A stretch of DNA of 62,355 nt from JBBDSU01 sp040904825 (lineage in GTDB: Bacteria; Actinomycetota; Nitriliruptoria; Nitriliruptorales; Nitriliruptoraceae): NCBI GenBank assembly GCA_040904825.1, contig JBBDSU010000005.1, positions 1 through 62,355 on the forward strand. Reading direction: 5' to 3'. The notes under the pieces are model-generated. The model saw nothing but the letters and a program-made list of their open reading frames with translations. It was not told where the DNA came from and did no database searches. Positions 53,375 to 62,294 of the stretch are shown here, in pieces; position 1 is the first letter of the stretch, and every line of letters begins with the position of its first letter. A program made the position numbers and the translations under genes.

Positions 53375-53422
53375 GTCAGAACCACAGCGCTGCATGTGGT
53401 CAGAACAACAGGGCTGCATGTT
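53375..53422. repeat. 24-bp tandem duplication at the phoH 3' end
   Basis: Two diverged 24-bp units (53375-53398 and 53399-53422) overlap the phoH stop at 53400. The duplication may have changed the C-terminal residues. Confidence 0.75.
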
Positions 53423-54755
53423 CTGCCAGTGGACTGCGCACGCCGCGAGTCAGCGTGACATGCCCAAACAGTGGCGTGCCCTTCATCCGTTCAATGAGCG
53501 CTGCCATGCCGCCGTACGGAGAGATGTAGGGATTGTCCACCTGTCCAAGATCGCCACAGAACACGATCTTCGATCCGCTGGCCATGCGGGTGAGCACTAC
53601 CTTCAGGGCCGACAATTCGATGTTCTGAGCCTCATCGATGACGACGAACTCATCGGTGATGGAACGCCCTCGTAGGTAGGTGATCGCCGCCAGTTCGAGC
53701 TGGCCGCGGTCGACCAGCGACTCGACGATGGTGGAGATCTGGCGATGGTCGCGGTTGGCGCTTCGTGCGCCAGGCGTGTCACCTCGCAACAACGCATACA
53801 AGTTGTCGTGGACTGCCGCCATCCAAGGCGCCAGCTTCTCGTCGAGGTCACCCGGCAGATAGCCAAGTTCCTGCCGCCCGACGGCAACCAGCGGCCGATA
53901 GACCGACAGTCGCCGGTAGGCGTGGGACTCGGTCACCTGCGCCAGCCCAGCCGCCAGTGCCAGGAAGGTCTTGCCGGTCCCAGCCATGCCCATCAGCGAC
54001 ACACATGGCACATCCGGATCGAGCAACAGATCGAGGGCGAACGTCTGGCGCACATCACGCGGACTCATCCCCATCACCGACCGGCTCGCTACGCGATGCA
54101 CAGTCGGCGTGCCATCGTCGGCGAGATCGATCACTCGGCCCAGTGCCGATGATGATGGTCCGGCTCGCATGACCAGGCAGGCGTTGTGCCACAGCGGTCC
54201 TTCGACCGCCTCAGATTCGAACCGTCCCGCCTCGAGCACGACCTTGCCATCACGATGCAACTCTTCAACGAGCGCCGGCTCTACATCAAGTTCGACCACG
54301 CCGGTGGTGTGCTCATCGACCCGAGCTGTATCAGCGAGATAGTCCTCGACGACCACGCCCAGCTGACTGCCCTTGATGCGCAGCGAGGCGTCCTTGGTGA
54401 CCAGTGTCGCGCCCAGCCCCATCGCCACCGCCAGGATGCGGTGATCGGGCTTGGCCGCGTCGAGATAGGGCGGCAAGACAACGTCGAGGTGGTTCGACTC
54501 GATGCGCACCGATCCACCAGAAGGCAGCGGATGGCGATCTCTTAAGCCTCCGCCGGAGGCGACTCTGAACTCCTCGATAGATCTCAGCGCAAGGCGAGCG
54601 TTGCGTCCGATCTCGTCGAGCGCGGTCTTCTTGCGATCGAGCTCTTCTATGACCACCAGCGGGACGACGACATCATGCTCGTCGAAACGGTGAAGCGCTG
54701 CCGGATCGGCAAGCAGCACGCAGGTGTCCAGGACAAACGTCGTCGAGGTTGCGAT
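53400..54755 (-). CDS. PhoH2-type PIN-PhoH ATPase, start codon uncertain
   Basis: The product (about 451 aa) has an N-terminal PIN RNase domain (TFVLDTCVLLADP, VIEELDRKKT, VTKDASLRIK) and a C-terminal PhoH helicase-like ATPase. That domain has Walker A LMGMAGTGKTFLALA and DEAQNIELSALKVVLTRM. PhoH2 proteins unwind and cleave RNA. The first PIN aspartate lies upstream of every in-frame ATG, GTG and TTG. The only site with a good ribosome binding sequence (AGAGGA, 6 nt) is ATC 54755, which I use. A sequencing error is possible. The equivalent Mycobacterium gene is Rv1095. Confidence 0.85.
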   Translation of the reverse strand: MATSTTFVLDTCVLLADPAALHRFDEHDVVVPLVVIEELDRKKTALDEIGRNARLALRSIEEFRVASGGGLRDRHPLPSGGSVRIESNHLDVVLPPYLDAAKPDHRILAVAMGLGATLVTKDASLRIKGSQLGVVVEDYLADTARVDEHTTGVVELDVEPALVEELHRDGKVVLEAGRFESEAVEGPLWHNACLVMRAGPSSSALGRVIDLADDGTPTVHRVASRSVMGMSPRDVRQTFALDLLLDPDVPCVSLMGMAGTGKTFLALAAGLAQVTESHAYRRLSVYRPLVAVGRQELGYLPGDLDEKLAPWMAAVHDNLYALLRGDTPGARSANRDHRQISTIVESLVDRGQLELAAITYLRGRSITDEFVVIDEAQNIELSALKVVLTRMASGSKIVFCGDLGQVDNPYISPYGGMAALIERMKGTPLFGHVTLTRGVRSPLAEHAALLF

Positions 54756-54960
54756 CCGCGTTCCTCTCGTGCGACCGCGATGGACGCTACATCGCGGTGC
54801 AGCCTGATCCGAGGAACCTCAACATCGCTGAGATTGCAGCCCGCGCTCTGTGAGCGCATAGGGCGACGAAGCGGCCAGGTCTGGCCGACACACCCGGTCC
54901 TGTCAGCTGGACACGGGACTGGAGCCGCCGACCGACGGACCGACCAACGGCCCCACCGCG

Positions 54961-54993
54961 GACCGACCGCGGACCGACCGCGGACCGACGCAC
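54961..54993. repeat. 11-bp tandem repeat between uppS and phoH
   Basis: Units of gaccgaccgcg at 54961-54971 and 54972-54982 with a diverged third copy, in the intergenic interval 54756-55019. No gene is supported here. Confidence 0.85.
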
Positions 54994-55019
54994 CCACCGC
55001 GCCGCTCCGTCACGTGACC

Positions 55020-55787
55020 TCAACGCCCGTAGCGACGAGTCCGACGTTGATAGTCACGAAGCGCGCGCAGGAAGTCGACCCGGCGGAACTCCGGCCAGTA
55101 TGGGTCACAGAAGTAGTACTCGCTATGCGCCGACTGCCACAGCATGAACCCTGAAAGCCGCACCTCTCCGGACGTCCTGATGATCAGGTCAGGATCCGGC
55201 AGGCCGGTCGTATATAGGTGCGCACCAATATCCTCGGGGCGCAGGGTCGCGGCGACGTCTTCAAGTGACGCACCTTGCCCGGCTTTTTCCACCAACAGGC
55301 TTCGCAGCGCGTCGGTGATTTCCTGTCGACCTCCGTAGCCGACCGCAACTTGCACCTGCATGCGCGTGTTGTCGGCGGTGGCTTCCTCGGCGAGCTTCAA
55401 GCATCGACGCGTCGAGTCCGGCAGCAGGTCCAGCGCCCCGACGGCCGTGACCTTCAGGTCCGATCCGCGTGCAGCAATTCGTTCGACGGTCTGCTCGATG
55501 ATCGCAAGCAGGCGCTCTATCTCAACGTCGTCACGGTCAAGGTTCTCGGTCGACAGCAGCCACAGCGTGACATAAGGAATGTTGAGTTCAAGACACCAGT
55601 CAAGGAACGGATCGATACGGCGAGCCCCCGCAACATGTCCATCGGCAGCGTCGCCAAGACCCCGCTCGGCCGCGTATCGCCGATTGCCGTCGATGATCAC
55701 ACCGACATGCTGAGGCATAGGACCCCCATCAAGGTCGCCGACAAGGCGGCGCTCGTAGAGGCGATAGGCGAGATCGGTCAGACGCAT
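55020..55787 (-). CDS. uppS: Undecaprenyl (Z-isoprenyl) diphosphate synthase
   Basis: The 255-aa product has VGVIIDGNRRYA (catalytic Asp), VTLWLLSTEN, VGYGGRQEI, and PDLIIRTSGEVRLSGFMLWQ with the EYYF end. It builds long or short cis-prenyl diphosphates for cell-wall carriers. The lineage resembles Rv1086, and greA divergent next door mirrors the Mycobacterium neighbourhood. The chain length of the product cannot be told from sequence alone. Confidence 0.93.
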   Translation of the reverse strand: MRLTDLAYRLYERRLVGDLDGGPMPQHVGVIIDGNRRYAAERGLGDAADGHVAGARRIDPFLDWCLELNIPYVTLWLLSTENLDRDDVEIERLLAIIEQTVERIAARGSDLKVTAVGALDLLPDSTRRCLKLAEEATADNTRMQVQVAVGYGGRQEITDALRSLLVEKAGQGASLEDVAATLRPEDIGAHLYTTGLPDPDLIIRTSGEVRLSGFMLWQSAHSEYYFCDPYWPEFRRVDFLRALRDYQRRTRRYGR

Positions 55788-55852
55788 GCAACAGATGCTA
55801 GTGGCACGCCTCGTGCAGACGTCGACCCTGCTGGTACCCTTATGGCCAACGC

Positions 55853-55881
55853 GCGCCCGGGATCGCAGACGTCCCGGGCGC
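55853..55881 (+). promoter_or_regulatory. Hairpin in the greA leader
   Basis: A perfect 10-bp GC stem (55853-55862 with 55872-55881) closes a 9-nt loop about 90 nt before greA. No T-run follows. In E. coli the greA leader also has a terminator-like hairpin with a regulatory role; a similar attenuator is possible. Confidence 0.45.
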
Positions 55882-55969
55882 CTGTCGTGGGGCTCTCAAC
55901 CATCACCTGCGACACTTCTGCGCATCTGCGCACGACGATCTCGTCACGATCTACTGAGGAGTTGCTGTT

Positions 55970-56434
55970 ATGGCCGAGACATGGCTGAGCCAAGAGGCCT
56001 ATGACCGCTTGCGCGCCGAACTCGAGTCTCTCAAGACCGAGGGGCGCGAAGAGATTTCTGCGGAGATCGAAACCGCGCGCGCCCATGGTGACCTTCGCGA
56101 GAACGCCGAGTATCACGCCGCCAAGGATGAGCAGGGCAAGATGGAGGCGCGGATCCGCCAGATCGAAGAGCTGCTCCGTGATGCCAAGATCGGCACCCCC
56201 TCCGGCACCGAGAAAGTGGGCCCCGGCCTCAAAGTCGTGCTCGATTTCGATGGCGACGAAGAGACCTATCTCATTGGTTCGCGTGAAGACCATCACGACG
56301 AGCTTGAGATCTTGTCGACCGAATCCCCCATGGGCCAAGCCATCATGGGCCTGAAAGCCGGCGAGACGGCCTCATTCGAGACGCCGACGGGCACGAAAGT
56401 GTCGCTCAAGGTCACGTCGATCGAGTCGCTCTGA
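55970..56434 (+). CDS. greA: Transcription elongation factor GreA
   Basis: The 154-aa product has the N-terminal coiled coil (YDRLRAELESLKTEGR, ARAHGDLRENAEYHAAKDEQ) with the acidic tip Asp and Glu. The C-terminal FKBP-like domain (ESPMGQAIMGLKAGE) is also present. It stimulates transcript cleavage by backtracked RNA polymerase. The ATG at 55970 has GAGGAG 8 nt upstream. Confidence 0.95.
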   Translation: MAETWLSQEAYDRLRAELESLKTEGREEISAEIETARAHGDLRENAEYHAAKDEQGKMEARIRQIEELLRDAKIGTPSGTEKVGPGLKVVLDFDGDEETYLIGSREDHHDELEILSTESPMGQAIMGLKAGETASFETPTGTKVSLKVTSIESL

Positions 56435-56789
56435 TCCCGAGCCACGCTGCTCGAGCCACGCTGGTCTCGAGCCGTTTAGGTCGAGCGTCGCTCAGGTCTC
56501 GAGTCGCTCTGACTCGGATCACGCTGGTCTCAAATCACGCTGGTCTCAAATCGCTCTCACACGCGTCGCGCGGATNNNNNNNNNNNNNNNNNNNNNNNNN
56601 NNNNNNNNNNNNNNNNNNNNNNNNNNNNNNNNNNNNNNNNNNNNNNNNNNNNNNNNNNNNNNNNNNNNNNNNNNNACGCTGGTCTCAAATCACGCTGGTC
56701 TCAAATCGCTCTCACACGCGTCGCGCGGATCGAGCCGCTGCGTGGTCAGCACCTGAAGCCAACCCGATCACCTCTGCTCACGTGCTAGG
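56435..56789. repeat. Repeat-rich intergenic region with gap
   Basis: Loose ctcgagccacgctggt-like units from 56446 lead into 16-bp units at 56520-56535 and 56536-56551. The 55 bp before the N gap (56521-56575) are identical to the 55 bp after it (56676-56730). No gene is present; it separates convergent greA and thiolase. Confidence 0.9.
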
Positions 56790-58115
56790 TCAGCTCAGCC
56801 GCTCGATGATCATGGCCATGCCTTGCCCTCCGCCGACACACATGGTCTCGAGCCCGAAGGTGCCGTCGGTGTGCCGGAGCCCGTTGATCAAAGTCGTAGT
56901 GATGCGGGCGCCGGTCATGCCGAAGGGGTGACCGACCGCGATGGCGCCACCGTGAGGGTTCAGACGATCGTGGTCGATGCCAAGGTCGTCAGCACACGGC
57001 AGGACTTGCGCCGCAAACGCCTCGTTGATCTCGACGATATCCATGTCGCCGATCGACATTCCGGCCCGATCGAGCACCCTGCGCGTCGCCTCGACGGGGC
57101 CGTATCCCATGATCTCGGGGTCGAGAGCTGAGACCGACGTGGCCACGATCCTGGCCATCGGCGTGATACCCAACTGGCGAGCCTTCTGGTCGCTCATCAC
57201 TACCAGCGCCGCCGCGCCGTCGTTGAGTGGACAGGCGTTGCCTGCTGTGACGAGACCATCCGGACGGAACACCGGCGCCAAGTCTGCCATCGCGGCACGG
57301 TCAGCTGCCCGTGGTGATTCATCCGCATCCAGGACGGACCCATCGGGAAGAGTGATCGGGGTGATCTCGCGTGCCCAGAATCCTTGCGCGGTCGCCTCCG
57401 CGTAGCGCTGCTGCGACCTGAATGCGAAGTCGTCCATCGCTTCGCGCGACACGCCCTTGAGCTGGGCGAGGTTTTCTGCCGTCTGGCCCATCGGAATGTA
57501 GATGTCGGGCAAGCTCTCCGTCAGGCCGCCGGGCAAACCTTTGGGCCGCTCTGCGGGCAAACCTCGGGGCAGACCTTGAGGCACACCGTGGGACACCTCG
57601 CCCGACAGCTTGTCCGCCAGACCGCTGGGCAGCTCATCGAGCGGAACCCAGGGCTCGGCACCTTCCCCCGAGCGACGCTGAGTGCGTGCTTCGGCGTCAG
57701 CAAAGCGAGGATTACGGGTGTCATCGAGCGAGTCAGAGTTGCCCTTGACATAGCGGGAGATCATCTCGACACCGGCAGAGATGAACACGTCCCCTTCGCC
57801 TGCGCGAATCGCATGAAGGGCCATTCGAGTGGTCTGCAAGCTCGACGAGCAGTAACGGGTGACGGTCACACCAGGCGTTGTCCAGCCCAACAGCGTGGTG
57901 ACCACCCGAGCCATGTTGAAGCCCTGTTCGCCGCCGGGCAGCCCACAGCCAAGGTGGACATCCTCAACCTCGCTCGGATCGAGTTGCGGGACCTGGCCCA
58001 TGGCCGCACCAATGATCGTGGCAGCCAAGTCATCCGGCCTGACATCGACCAGTGACCCCTTGAAAGCACGACCGATCGGTGTCCGGGCAGCTGCGACGAT
58101 GACAGCCTCTGGCAT
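56790..58115 (-). CDS. Acetyl-CoA acyltransferase (thiolase) with repeat insertion
   Basis: The 441-aa product has the catalytic Cys in TRYCSSSLQT (residue 89), the His in GGAIAVGHPFGMTGAR and the second Cys in CVGGGQGMAM. Residues about 160-203 are an extra Leu/Pro/Gly repeat (GVPQGLPRGLP...), absent from usual thiolases of about 390-400 aa. It comes from a degenerate 15-bp repeat around 57520-57600. ATG 58115 has AAGGGG 6 nt upstream. Function is probably beta-oxidation or acetoacetyl-CoA synthesis. Confidence 0.9.
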   Translation of the reverse strand: MPEAVIVAAARTPIGRAFKGSLVDVRPDDLAATIIGAAMGQVPQLDPSEVEDVHLGCGLPGGEQGFNMARVVTTLLGWTTPGVTVTRYCSSSLQTTRMALHAIRAGEGDVFISAGVEMISRYVKGNSDSLDDTRNPRFADAEARTQRRSGEGAEPWVPLDELPSGLADKLSGEVSHGVPQGLPRGLPAERPKGLPGGLTESLPDIYIPMGQTAENLAQLKGVSREAMDDFAFRSQQRYAEATAQGFWAREITPITLPDGSVLDADESPRAADRAAMADLAPVFRPDGLVTAGNACPLNDGAAALVVMSDQKARQLGITPMARIVATSVSALDPEIMGYGPVEATRRVLDRAGMSIGDMDIVEINEAFAAQVLPCADDLGIDHDRLNPHGGAIAVGHPFGMTGARITTTLINGLRHTDGTFGLETMCVGGGQGMAMIIERLS

Positions 58116-58204
58116 GATGTCCCCTTTATGCATCGACAGCGGGTCGACGACTGTGCTATCCGTAGATGCGATGATGATGGCACGGCCACCACGAAGAGGA
58201 AACC

Positions 58205-59791
58205 ATGGACGCCGACATTCTGTTCCGGAACACGACCCTTGTCGACGGCAGCGGCGCCGAACCTCGCCCCGCCGATGTCGCCGTCCAAGACGGGCGAATC
58301 GCCGCAATTGGCGATCTTGGCGACGTCAGCGCAGCCACGATCATCGATGTGGCAGGCAAAGTGCTCGCCCCCGGATTCATCGACATCCACACGCATTCGG
58401 ATGTCAGCATGGTCTTCGACCCCGCTGGCGAGAGTAAAGCGTTCCAGGGGGTCACCACCGAAGTCCCGGGCAACTGTGGCCGTTCGGTGTTCCCGATCGA
58501 ACCATCACGCCGTGAGCAACTCGCCGACTATCTGGCCGGCTCGGTCGATGAACGACTGCAGCTCGACTGGACCGATTTCAACGGCTACGCCGATCTTGTC
58601 AATGCGGCAGCACCGTCCATCAACATCGCACCCCTGGTCGGACATCACGCCATTCGGATCGCAGCACTCGGTCTCGACAACCGGGATGCGACGCCTGACG
58701 AGCTGGCCCACATGCAACGCCTGGTCGCAGAAAGCCTTGACCAGGGCGCCTTTGGCTTGTCGACCGGCCTGACCATCGCACCTGGCATGTACGGATCCGA
58801 AGAGGAAGTCGCAGCACTGGTCGCTGTGGTCGCCGATCGGGATGCGATGTATGCCACGCACGCGCGCATGTGGGTCGCAGAGGGTTTCGCGTCGGTCGAA
58901 GAGGCCATTCGTGTGTGCGAGGCGTCGGGTGCTCGGTTGCAATATTCCCATGCAGCCATCAACGAACCTGACAAGTGGGGCCGCGCCGACGACATGATCG
59001 ACCTGTTCGTCCAGGCACGTGAACGTGGCGTGGATGCCGCCTTCGACGTCTACCCCTACATCGCTTCGTCGTCAGGCATCCTGCAATACCTGCCCGAATG
59101 GGTGCAGGACGGAGGAACCCAGGCGATGCGAGACCGCCTGGCAGACCCCGCCGCTCGCCGTCGCGCCGAGGCCGACACCCTCAAAGGATGGTTCGGCGGG
59201 ATTCCCTGGTACTGGGACCGGTTCGTCTTCGTCACCGGTGCTCCCGGCTACGAGTGGATCGTCGGCCTGACCATCGAAGAAGCAGCCGAGCGGCAAGGTG
59301 TGCCGCCCGAGACCTTCACCCTGGAGGTGTCGCTAGCACACGGCAATGCCATCAAGGTCGTCCTGTTCTACCGTCTCGAAGAAGACGTCCAGGCATTCCT
59401 CGCCCATGACCTCGCAACGATCGGCTCGGACGGCTCAGCGATCAGCATGGACCAGGGCGACAGCAAGCCCCATCCCCGCAATTTCGGCACCTACCCGCGA
59501 ATCCTTGGCTCCTACGTCCGGGACCAGGGCCTCCTCACTCTGCCGCAGGCGGTACAGAAGATGACGTCGCAGGTCGCCGAGCGGCTGCAGATCAGTGATC
59601 GCGGTCTGGTCCGAGAAGGACTGGTCGCCGACCTCGTCGTATTCGACGCTGATGAAGTCATCGACCGCGCCACCTTCGAGGAACCCGCCCAGACACCTCA
59701 AGGCATCAGCCACGTGGCCGTCAATGGTGTCCTCGTCGTTGACGACCACCAGCACACCGGCGCCCGGCCAGGTCAAGTCCTGCGCCGGTAA
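58205..59791 (+). CDS. N-acyl-D-amino-acid deacylase (amidohydrolase)
   Basis: The 528-aa product has the metal motif FIDIHTHSDVSMVF, GVTTEVPGNCGRS, the Asp in GSDGSAISM, and PHPRNFGTYPRILG characteristic of D-aminoacylases. They release D-amino acids from N-acyl forms in the cytosol. It is divergent from the thiolase with 89 bp between starts. Broad dihydroorotase-like alternatives are less likely given the PHPRNFGT motif. Confidence 0.88.
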   Translation: MDADILFRNTTLVDGSGAEPRPADVAVQDGRIAAIGDLGDVSAATIIDVAGKVLAPGFIDIHTHSDVSMVFDPAGESKAFQGVTTEVPGNCGRSVFPIEPSRREQLADYLAGSVDERLQLDWTDFNGYADLVNAAAPSINIAPLVGHHAIRIAALGLDNRDATPDELAHMQRLVAESLDQGAFGLSTGLTIAPGMYGSEEEVAALVAVVADRDAMYATHARMWVAEGFASVEEAIRVCEASGARLQYSHAAINEPDKWGRADDMIDLFVQARERGVDAAFDVYPYIASSSGILQYLPEWVQDGGTQAMRDRLADPAARRRAEADTLKGWFGGIPWYWDRFVFVTGAPGYEWIVGLTIEEAAERQGVPPETFTLEVSLAHGNAIKVVLFYRLEEDVQAFLAHDLATIGSDGSAISMDQGDSKPHPRNFGTYPRILGSYVRDQGLLTLPQAVQKMTSQVAERLQISDRGLVREGLVADLVVFDADEVIDRATFEEPAQTPQGISHVAVNGVLVVDDHQHTGARPGQVLRR

Positions 59792-59818
59792 CGCGCCACT
59801 GGCGTTGCACCGGTTGGG

Positions 59819-60018
59819 TTGCCCTGCCGGGATTTCCCACAATCGTCACAGCCGTGGCGTAACGTCGACAGCGTTGCCCAGCCGAGTTTCCCGCAATCAT
59901 CACGGCAGTCGCATGACGTCGACAGCGTTGCCCGACTGAGTTGCCCGACTGAGTTGCCCGACAGCGTTGCCCGACAGCGTTGCCCGACAGCGTTGCCCGG
60001 CAGCGTTGCCCGGCTGAG
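59819..60018. repeat. Nested 55-bp and 13-bp tandem repeats
   Basis: Two units of 55 and 54 bp (59819-59873, 59874-59927) both end in gacagcg. They are followed by seven 13-bp units (59928-60018) of ttgcccgacagcg and variants. The small unit is the beginning of the large one joined to its end, so it looks like a contracted copy. A 13-bp period cannot be coding. The rest of 59792-60104 has the ald ribosome binding site GAGGAG. Confidence 0.9.
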
Positions 60019-60104
60019 TTTCCCGCATTCGTCCCAGCGGTGGCATTGCGCCACTGGGCAGTGATGCGCGAAGATGTCTCATCATCGCCCCGAGGAGCCC
60101 ATCA

Positions 60105-61184
60105 GTGATCAACGTCGGTCTGCCACGTGAGACCAAGGACGGGGAACGCCGTGTCGCACTGACTCCTTCAGCGGTGGCCATGCTTGTCGGCCGCGGTAAC
60201 CGCGTACTCGTTCAACAGGGCGCTGGCATCGGTGCGGGATTCAGCGACGAGGCCTACGACCGCGCGGGCGCAGCCCTTGTGTCCGACGCCGAGGAAGTGT
60301 GGGCCGCCGACCTTGTCGTCAAGGTCAAGGAACCTCAGCACGACGAGTACCAGTGGTTTCGCGAAGACCTCAATCTGTTCGCCTACCTGCACCTGGCGGC
60401 CGAGCCGGAACTGACCGACGCGCTGGTCGGCTCGGGAGTAGCGGCCTGGGCCTTCGAGACGTTGGCTGACGATGACGCCCTTCCGCTGCTTGCTCCGATG
60501 TCGGAGGTCGCCGGGCGCGCGGCTGCCATTGTCGGCGCCTCCAACCTGTCAAGTGCGACTGGTGGATCAGGGACGCTCATGGGCGGGGCCGCGGGTGTTC
60601 CTCCGGCCAAGGTCGTGGTGATCGGCCTCGGGGTGGCCGGGACGATGGCAGCCCGCGGCGCGCGAGGCCTTGACGCACATGTCACCGGGATCGATATCAA
60701 CCTTGACCGGCTGTACGAACATCGCCGCGACGGCACGATCGATGCCTCGTTGATATCCGAGCCCGATCTGGTTGGCGACCACGTTGCCAAAGCGGACCTG
60801 GTGATCGGTGCTGCATTGGTTCCGGGAGCACGCGCACCGCAGGTGGTCTCTGAGGATCAGGTAGCTGCCATGCGGCCAGGATCTGTCATCGTCGATCTCG
60901 CGATCGACCAAGGTGGCTGCATTGAGACTGCGCGCCCGACCTCGCTGTCTGATCCCACCTATCTCTCCCACGACGTCATCCACTACTGCGTGACCAACGT
61001 GCCTGGCCAGTTCCCGCGTACCGCATCAGCGGCGCTGTCTGCCGCAGTCGCCCCACGAGCGGCAGTGCTTGCCGAACAGGTCGCGAGTAACGCCACTCCA
61101 ACCGAGATCGCCGAGCATCCGCGCCTGACAGGTTCGTTGAATGTTGCTGGTGGCGAGCTTGCTCACGCGGCACTTCTGAACTGA
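60105..61184 (+). CDS. ald: Alanine dehydrogenase
   Basis: The 359-aa product has VGLPRETKDGERRVALTPSA at the N-terminus. Next is KVKEPQHDEY with the catalytic Lys, followed by the NAD site VVVIGLGVAGTMAA and IDQGGCIE. It interconverts alanine and pyruvate with NADH, linking to the pyruvate kinase in this window. GTG 60105 has GAGGAG 8 nt upstream. NAD(P) transhydrogenase alpha is excluded by length and the GGCIE motif. Confidence 0.93.
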   Translation: MINVGLPRETKDGERRVALTPSAVAMLVGRGNRVLVQQGAGIGAGFSDEAYDRAGAALVSDAEEVWAADLVVKVKEPQHDEYQWFREDLNLFAYLHLAAEPELTDALVGSGVAAWAFETLADDDALPLLAPMSEVAGRAAAIVGASNLSSATGGSGTLMGGAAGVPPAKVVVIGLGVAGTMAARGARGLDAHVTGIDINLDRLYEHRRDGTIDASLISEPDLVGDHVAKADLVIGAALVPGARAPQVVSEDQVAAMRPGSVIVDLAIDQGGCIETARPTSLSDPTYLSHDVIHYCVTNVPGQFPRTASAALSAAVAPRAAVLAEQVASNATPTEIAEHPRLTGSLNVAGGELAHAALLN

Positions 61185-61259
61185 CCGGACAAAGAGGCCG
61201 CCTGAACCGGTCACCCGAACGGCCGGCCGAACTCCTCACGCGAACTCGCGCGCCACACG

Positions 61260-61313
61260 CCTCCGACCGGGCACACCCCTCCGACCGGGCACACCCCTCC
61301 GACCAGGCACACC
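61260..61313. repeat. 18-bp tandem repeat, three copies
   Basis: Units cctccgaccgggcacacc at 61260-61277 and 61278-61295, with one variant at 61296-61313, between convergent ald and the ABC gene. Confidence 0.9.
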
Positions 61314-61417
61314 CATCAGGCCGGAGGCATGCCGAAATCAGCCACATCCGCAGCGAAACACCCAGCCAAGCGCGCCGACATTGCTTCTCTACGTGAACTT
61401 GCAGGTGCTTGGCGACG

Positions 61418-62245
61418 TCAGCCTGTACGTGCTGCAGCATCGTCGACGACGGTCGCGCGCCATCGACCGTTGCTGGCTCGCACTGCAACCGGGACACCAA
61501 ACGTCGCAGAGACCTTTTCGTCGGTCAGCACATCACCGACCGGTCCAGCTTCAACAACCTTGCCGCGTCGCAGCAACGCCGCCGCCTGGATGCCTGTCGG
61601 CAACTCCTCGACATGGTGTGTCACCATCACAACCGTCGGTCCACCTGCTTCCGCGAGCAGACGATCCAAGTCGGCAATCAGTGCCTCTCGCCCTCCGAGA
61701 TCGAGGCCCGCGAACGGTTCATCGAGCAGCAGAATGCGAGGTTGCCCGACCAATGCACGCGCGATTCTCACTCGCTGGCGCTCTCCCTGGGACAACGTAT
61801 CGACGCGCCGGAACGACAACCTCGAGGCGCCGACACGAGCGAGCGCCTGCTGGGCAGCGTTTCTCACCTCGGCATCGTCAAGGACATCTGGCGGAGGCCA
61901 CGTCGCCCCGGTCTTGGCGGCGGCGACCAGCGGCAGTGCGTGCGCTCGTTCGTGCAACAGCGGATCGAGCGACACCGACACGAATCCGACCTGAGACCGC
62001 AACCGGCGCAAATCGCCTCTCCCGAACACGGTGCCGAGAACCTCGACGTGCCCACGAGTCGGATAACGAAATGTCGAGATGACGCGCAACAGCGTCGTCT
62101 TGCCCGCGCCGTTGGGACCGAGCAATGCGAGGTGCTCGCGATCCCGAATCTTCAGCGACACCCCGTCAAGCGCGCGCACGCCTGACATCGTCACTCCGAC
62201 ATCGTCCATGGTCACGATGGTTTCACGGTCGTCAGGCACATTCAC
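61418..62245 (-). CDS. ABC transporter ATP-binding protein
   Basis: The 275-aa product has Walker A LLGPNGAGKTTL, the signature LSQGERQRVRIARAL, Walker B RILLLDEPFAGLD and H-loop VMVTHH. Its type resembles YlmA/ModF-like single ATPases. No permease is in the window, so substrate is unknown. GTG 62245 has AGGAGG 10 nt upstream; the longer frame to 62311 lacks one. Confidence 0.88.
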   Translation of the reverse strand: MNVPDDRETIVTMDDVGVTMSGVRALDGVSLKIRDREHLALLGPNGAGKTTLLRVISTFRYPTRGHVEVLGTVFGRGDLRRLRSQVGFVSVSLDPLLHERAHALPLVAAAKTGATWPPPDVLDDAEVRNAAQQALARVGASRLSFRRVDTLSQGERQRVRIARALVGQPRILLLDEPFAGLDLGGREALIADLDRLLAEAGGPTVVMVTHHVEELPTGIQAAALLRRGKVVEAGPVGDVLTDEKVSATFGVPVAVRASNGRWRATVVDDAAARTG

Positions 62246-62294
62246 GCGGACTGAACCTCCTGGCCACTTGAGATGGGACGTGGGTCGATGCGGC

